A DNA stretch of 64,000 nucleotides from NCBI GenBank assembly GCA_028532985.1, contig JANCIK010000005.1:2114501-2178500 (forward strand), read 5' to 3'. A program made the position numbers and the translations under genes. Under the pieces are notes generated by a model. That model was given only the letters and a program-made list of their open reading frames with translations, had not been told where the DNA came from and did not search any database. Positions 58,101 to 64,000 of this stretch are shown one piece after another (the first letter of the stretch is position 1; each line of letters starts with the position of its first letter). The DNA comes from Stropharia rugosoannulata. Taxonomy: Eukaryota; Basidiomycota; Agaricomycetes; Agaricales; Strophariaceae.

Positions 58101-61100
58101 AGACCTGCTACGGGAGCCATCAACAGTCTCGTATTTAGCCTTCAGCGTACGGGTAGCCATTCCGGTAAGAGTGGGAGACGGTCCTAGTTCAATTAGGCGT
58201 TCGAAATCGAAAGAGGTGAAGAGAAGGTCCTGCGTCTCAATCCAACGTACGGGAGAAGCGAACTGGTATGCAAGCAGTTCGACGAGAATAATATAAGTGA
58301 GTTGTTGACGCTGAGCTGGGCTGCCCCACTTGTCTTCGTCCCACTTCTTTAGAACTTTGTCAAGACGAGGTGAAGAAGTCTGGTCGTAAATAATCTGGGC
58401 ATAGTCCTTGGAGACTTGGAACGGCTTAGCGATCAAATTGGGGATGTACTTGTCAACCAGCATGTCAGGGTTGATGTGTGTAGGATTGATCTTCTTGGAC
58501 AAATCTATTAAGAAAATAAGACAGTAAAAGTATAGATCAAGCTTGGACACCTACAGGCACGGAAGGGCATGACACCAGCCCACAGGTAACGCGAATGGAA
58601 TGGTACATCGATACCAGGAAGTGGAATAGTCGCAAACCCGCGTTCCAGTTTGATGTACCCTTCTTCCTTCTGCTGCTGTTGTGCCTTCTCAAGACACGAC
58701 TTGACAATATCGCCAAGCATTTCTTTCACCTTCTCAACACTAAAGGTTTCGGTAAGCTGCAAAGGACGTAGCGTTAACTTTCAATATAAATTCAATAGAA
58801 GGATTCAACGGACCTTCGCAATGTCAATCTTCTGAACTTTGAGGTAGTTCAAGACGTTGGTCATTGTTTGAAGAGCCACAAGTTCACCAGCGCAGACATA
58901 CTGTTGACCCTGTACAAAAATTAGTTATCGACCTATGCTTCAAAGTGAATGGCATACCTCGACGTTGTAGTTGACGATTTCAAGGAGAGAGCCAGAGATA
59001 GTCGCAATGGAATCCACGACTTCGCGCAACGCCGCATCGCTGAAGGTGGGAGAAATGCGACTGGGGTTAACAGCACACATGGCGTAATTCGAGCGATTTT
59101 CAGAGTCGCGCTCTACTGCACGCTGCATGGTGATTCCACGGTAAAATACGACATCAACGAGGGCCGAAATGTGGAGAACATCGGCAATGGAGGCGAGGGC
59201 AGAATACTCTCCAAGAGAGTGACCGGCAAATGCACAATCTTTCTGCACAAAGCCTTTCATGCGCATATCCTCGAAGGCAGCCTTCTCTGTGACAACGAGA
59301 GCAATTTGAGCGAACTGAGTGGCGAACAGAAGACCGTTGGGGTGACTGAAAGTGTACTTGGGTGTGCGGACATCTATGTCAGCGAAAAGCGGCAAAGTCT
59401 TGACGTGGCCATCCTTGTCCATGGTGTCGTACGTCATATCCATATAGCGCTGGCGGATTGCCTGTCCCTTGATTCCACCGAAGTGGACTGTCTTCTCCTT
59501 CGGATTGTCCTTAACGATCTCAACAATAGAAAACCCGTATACTGCTAGGAGATGGGCATCGGCGCCCTCCCAGACAGCGCGAGCTGCAGGAGAACTGTTG
59601 TAAAGATCCATGCCCATGCCCGGCTCTTGTGAACCTTGCCCAGTGAAGACATACACGGTTGTGGGCTGGGAGACTTCAGCGGAGCCTACAAGAACCTTCT
59701 CGCCGCGCTCGTTGGTAGTCTGGATGCTGACAACGATGTTGCCGTCACGCATACCAATATGGCGAAGTTTGACGTCAAGATTGTCACCTGGGATAACCAT
59801 ACCGACAAAGTTGACATCATATCTGAACAAAGAATATGATCAGCAACAAAAACAAGAAAAAGAAAGGAAATGTACACACGCAACAACGCGTTCAGGGTGT
59901 CCCTGTGCAACAACATTTTCCACATAACGGCGTGTGGCTGCGCTTGACCACAATCCATGGGTAATAGTAGCAGGGAGTGATGCCATGTCCGAGAAGTATG
60001 GATTGATGTGGATGGGGTTGAAATCACCGGAAATTATTGAGTAGGGCTCGTTTGTCAAAGGGGCATAGAAAGTGGTAGAAATATCGGAGTTTGTCAGCGT
60101 ATACCCTTCGTTGGGCAAAAGGGTCGTCGAGCCCAGAGGAGTACCATGACGTTGCAGGTAGGCAAGAACAGGATTGCCCTGAGAGTCATCCTGTTGGAAG
60201 TCGACAGAGCCGACCCGGACAAGAACCTTCAGTTGATTGCGGATATATATGTCGCCGGACACAGCAACGTTACGGAAGACTGTTTTGTCCTTGAAGGAAA
60301 CCTGAGACTGGATCCGGAAAATAAGGGCAGTGCCAGCGAGAAGGGGTTTGGTGTCGTCATCCCACTCGAACCATTCCTTAGATTGCAGAACGCCAACATC
60401 AGCGTCGGTCTCAAGCGTCACTGTGTAATCGGGCTCTTCTGTGGTTTCGAAGGTGTTCTCGTAGTCAACGAAGCGCCCACGGTACAAGAATGACGAAACG
60501 ACTTCGATAACGCGTTGGCCTTGACGGTAAACGTAACCCTTCACTTTAACAACCTTACCCTCGTTGGCGTTGACGACAGAAACTATACGGGCTTCGGCTT
60601 TGCAAATGTCGCCGACAGCAAGCGGACTTGCACCATCGACCATGCGGAAACCATTAGAGAGGTGAACAAGTTTGAGAAGATCACCGTCAATAGCGGCGGG
60701 GAAGATCGATTTCATGATAGCCTATTTGAAGAGAATTAACGATGTATACCGACCATGTCATTGTATAGCTTACCTGCCAGCCGGTAACGATTGCGAAGTC
60801 CATAGGAGCTTGAACTTTCGTGTTCCTGACAGTCTTGAAAGATTCGCCTTGATTACCAACCACAGCACAGAATTGTTCGACATCCTCAGCTTGGATAGTG
60901 ACCTCTGGCCCAACGAACTTGTCGCGAATGTCAATGGAAGGGAGGACTTCGTTGTCCCCATACCATAATTTCCAGTAGAATTGCTTGATCCGCGCGTTGC
61001 GATCGTCAGCAATCTCGTGAATCGGAGCGAACCCTTGCGAAGGTTTGTAAACGAATTGCAAGACCAGAGGAATAGAGCTTCCACGGCGTTCTTCAAACAT

Positions 61101-64000
61101 CGACACATTGATTCGCTTTGCCGATGCATCGTAGGTAATTTCTATAGCCTTGAAATCCTTGATATGGTGACCGTATGAGCGGGCAGCACCAAAAATAGAA
61201 ACAGAGGTAGGAAGGGATCCCGAGTAGTTAATGGCAATCTTTTGACCTGCACGAGGGGCAAGAATGCGACGAAGAGGATTATCAACATACGATGTTCCCT
61301 GAACGATGGTCGTCGAGGTCACTAAGGCGCGAAGCCAGCTAAGTTCCTTGCCAGCCAAAGTTTCCAGCCATGCATTAGCATCGAGGGCAGAAGATCCGAT
61401 TTCATACACTGTTACACCTCCTTGTTGTCCACAAGAGACGCCAGAAGGAATTTCTGCCCAAGGGCTAGTAGGAGCAAGATAGTCGATGACGGGAACCTTC
61501 GATACATCACCATTGTACTTGCGCTCGAGCAAACGTTGAATCAAGGACTTATTAATATTGCCAAGCAAATCCTTGATAGGCTCGTCTTTCACGACAGACC
61601 ATTTGACGGCCACGGGACCTTGGAGGATGCACACACGCTGTGGGTCTTGATCAAACACGGCATCGATATCCTCGGCTGCCCACAATGAGTCCTGGTAAAA
61701 TCAAATTTAGTTACTGAAAGCACATGGATCATGAAATCACATGTAAATACATACCTTTTTAAACCACACTTCGAAGCTGGCGTCAAGGACCGGAATAAAT
61801 GGAACAGGCTTCTGCCCAGGTCTCTGCGAGATTGCGAGGAAGTATGCCGCATCCTCAGCAGAAAGAAGTTGCTCTGTCGCAAGAGGGTACTTCTCGAAGA
61901 ACTTCGCAACGAAAGGCGAAGGATCATCGAGGATAGAGAATGTCTGGAGAAGAGAGGGTCTGTGGCCACTGCCATTTACACCGGCGAATCGCTCTTCAAC
62001 ACGGCGAAGCCAGTCGCCCACAAGGTTTCTCAGCGACGTGTCAACCCAGCGCTTCTGGTGCGCAACAAACATCAACCTAACCATTCTCAAAACGGTTTCC
62101 TCGTAAGTCATGTCTCCCAAGTCGAAGGCAACTGTCCCATCCTTCTTCCATCCGAACCAAGGTTTGGCGAAGTCTTTGTTCAACTTATCGATAATCTCCT
62201 TCTTGCGTTCAGACAACCACAGAGCACGCTTTTCCTTGGGCATTTTGAAGACGGTATCATCAAACTCCTTCCACAACTTGACGGCTCGAGTGGCAACCTT
62301 GTGAATCGGCTCACCAAGTTCAGAGCGAACAGTAAGGATACCACCCGTAGGTTTGGTATAGGTGCCTTCCCATGCAGCATCGTCCACGCCCGATGCAGCC
62401 ACAATCAAATCCTTGACTGATGAGCTAGTGTGCGCCTCCTTAGAAGCCATGACGCGACTGGCAAACAGGAAACCGTCGAAGGGCATAGGTTGGACACCAA
62501 AGCGTTGAACCGACCAGTCTCCAGTCAGATACTCCCAGACGTCTTCGGCAGACCCGAAACCAGAGCCACCAACTAGAGAGATGTTAGCGTGTTCTCTGAT
62601 TGAACGGTATGTAGCAAGCACGGGCTGGTGGAAATCTTCGAACGAGTGATGACCACCAGCACGGCCGCCAGTCCACTGAAGAATTATGGGGAAGTCTGGA
62701 TTTGCTGCAGCGATGTTGACAACTTGACGGATGCCGTCGACCGAGCCAGGTTTGAAGGCAACATGCTTGAGACCGGCTGCCTTAAGGCCTTCGATGATTT
62801 CGACGGCTTTCTCGGTGGTAGGAATGCCGGCAGCAACACAGAACCCTTCAATGGGAAGGCCTTCTTTCCTCATTTCTTGCCAGAGAGGCAACTGGAATGT
62901 GAACTGGCGAGGATTGATGTACAACGCGTTCAAAGTTATGCCAACGCCGGCAGGTATAAGTTTCTGGATCTCTGCTATTTTCGTACGGAGAGCCGCGGCA
63001 TTGTAATGACCACCTCCAGCAAGCTCGACGTGATAGCCTGCGTCAAGGACTGCACCGACAAACCCTGCCTTGACAGTGGTAGGAGTCATACCGGCGACCA
63101 TGATAGGAGGCTTTCCGAGAAGTCGGGAGAAAGGAGTGTCTAAATGAAGTTCACCATCACTGAAAAAGCAAAAGTTTATTCATCGCACAAAGAGGCCGAA
63201 GTGCTGAGCTACTCACCTGGTGCGCACCAAACTTGGTGACCATTTCTTGCTCCACCAATCCTCGTACTTAACGGTGAGCGAGTTGAACAATTCAACGTCG
63301 CCCTTAGCCTTGTCACCTGCGATCACTACGCGGACCCCGCGACCTTCGAAGTTCTTCGCGGTCAACGGCCCAATGCCGCTCAAACCTCCGGGTCCAAAAT
63401 CGATGGCATGGGTAGTGGTTTCTGGAAAGGCCGTAGCCTTCGTCCAATGTATGGGAGAGGTGAAAATCTGGTCGCAAAGAGAACGGGTAATAGACGACGT
63501 AAGTTCGCGCATATCAGCACCTGTAGATAGCATGAGCATTCATCGACATAACCCCCTTATCAGCTACTCACCTGTTTCAGTATTATACACAGGTATCTTC
63601 AAATCTTGAGGGGTCCAAAGCTCCTCGCCCTCCAAGTCTTCGTCAATGAGTTTCTGCGTAGCCTCGGCGAGATATGCACTGTGATACGGAACACCGACGA
63701 CAAGGAACCTAGTCGAGAAAACAGGCTTGCGCTGGGAGAAGGGAATCTTGCTCTGATCGGAGCCAGAGGGCGCTTTGACTTTGCGAAGGCTAGTAACCAG
63801 TCCAAAGAGTGCCTTGGGAGGACCAGTGATAACGAACGCCTTCGGTCCATTGTGAAGAGAAACAAATAATTGCGAACGCTCAGGCAGGTGTTTATTGGTC
63901 TTTGCGATATGAGGCTCTAAGTCTTTTAAAGGCAATCCGGTGACGGACAACATAGGACTAGGAACGCCTTCACCACCCTCGATAGAATCCAGCGCTATGC
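52109..64000 (-). CDS. Single-chain type I fatty acid synthase, 5' end cut
   Basis: The gene runs off the right edge; the window holds the end of the acetyltransferase domain through the stop at 52109-52111. In order on the minus strand: AT end ([14 protein letters not shown], ~63700); FMN enoyl reductase ([29 protein letters not shown], ~63100-61740); dehydratase with [17 protein letters not shown] (~59960); malonyl/palmitoyl transferase with [18 protein letters not shown] and [13 protein letters not shown] (~59640-58120). The frame continues without a break through [17 protein letters not shown] into [17 protein letters not shown], the alpha-chain start (~58300), so beta and alpha are fused. 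Then come ACP ([16 protein letters not shown], ~57805), ketoreductase ([17 protein letters not shown], ~56290), ketosynthase ([16 protein letters not shown], ~54250; IHGTSTGAN, ~53410) and the phosphopantetheine transferase ([24 protein letters not shown]). The last exon, [10 protein letters not shown], is 33 nt (52141-52109). Many introns of 45-65 nt. Confidence 0.95.
54220..54272 (-). other. Intron splitting the ketosynthase catalytic Cys codon
   Basis: A 53-nt GTAAGC...TAG intron lies between TG and T of the active-site cysteine codon in VGACATALQ. Phase and the conserved motif on both sides fix its position. Confidence 0.85.

Noticed and set aside
56868..58550. Separate alpha-subunit gene of fatty acid synthase
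   Set aside because: The frame is continuous from the beta-type transferase domain through the alpha start, with no stop, promoter-like gap or new ATG context between.

Overview
The window is nuclear DNA of a filamentous basidiomycete, most likely an agaricomycete. Genes are dense and cut by many short introns of about 45-70 nt. Several families have typical basidiomycete forms, above all a one-piece fatty acid synthase in which the beta and alpha chains are fused; arrestin-like, DUF4360 and F-box genes are also present. No rRNA, convincing tRNA, transposon, virus or CRISPR array was seen. Exon models below were built by hand from splice sites, reading phase and family motifs. Where exact exons are given, phases add up; the ATG22, CAT2, DBP5, DUF4360-A and FAS models are approximate.

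Left part (1-13.3 kb): the first exon of a small unknown gene leaving the window; a very large Ser/Ala/Thr-rich protein ending in an AhpC/TSA-type thioredoxin fold; an AVT3-like vacuolar amino-acid transporter; and a stand-alone glycosyltransferase-like protein matching the N-terminal half of plant arabinokinases. Next (13.3-26.6 kb): a gene-poor stretch with a possible F-box remnant, an arrestin-like gene, an ATG22-like vacuolar effluxer divergent from MIC60, an unknown coiled-coil protein and the FG nucleoporin NUP49/p58.

Middle (26.6-38.9 kb): neutral trehalase in ten exons (one of 9 nt), the vacuolar lipase ATG15, an F-box gene flanked by two decayed copies, the replication clamp-loader subunit CTF8, and a small Ser/Arg-rich unknown protein. 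Next (38.9-52 kb): a gene-poor region, two divergent secreted DUF4360 paralogues, PAM18/TIM14, a carnitine acetyltransferase with signals for both mitochondria and peroxisome, an NMNAT-like nucleotidyltransferase and the mRNA-export helicase DBP5. The right end (52.1-64 kb) is the single-chain fatty acid synthase on the minus strand, cut inside its acyltransferase domain.

Functional links are mostly to the vacuole and to stored carbon: AVT3-like, ATG22-like and ATG15 lie within 26 kb, and in yeast these three families act in breaking down autophagic bodies and exporting the amino acids. Neutral trehalase, carnitine acetyltransferase and fatty acid synthase are carbon reserve and acetyl-CoA enzymes. 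That this proximity has a functional meaning is an inference only.
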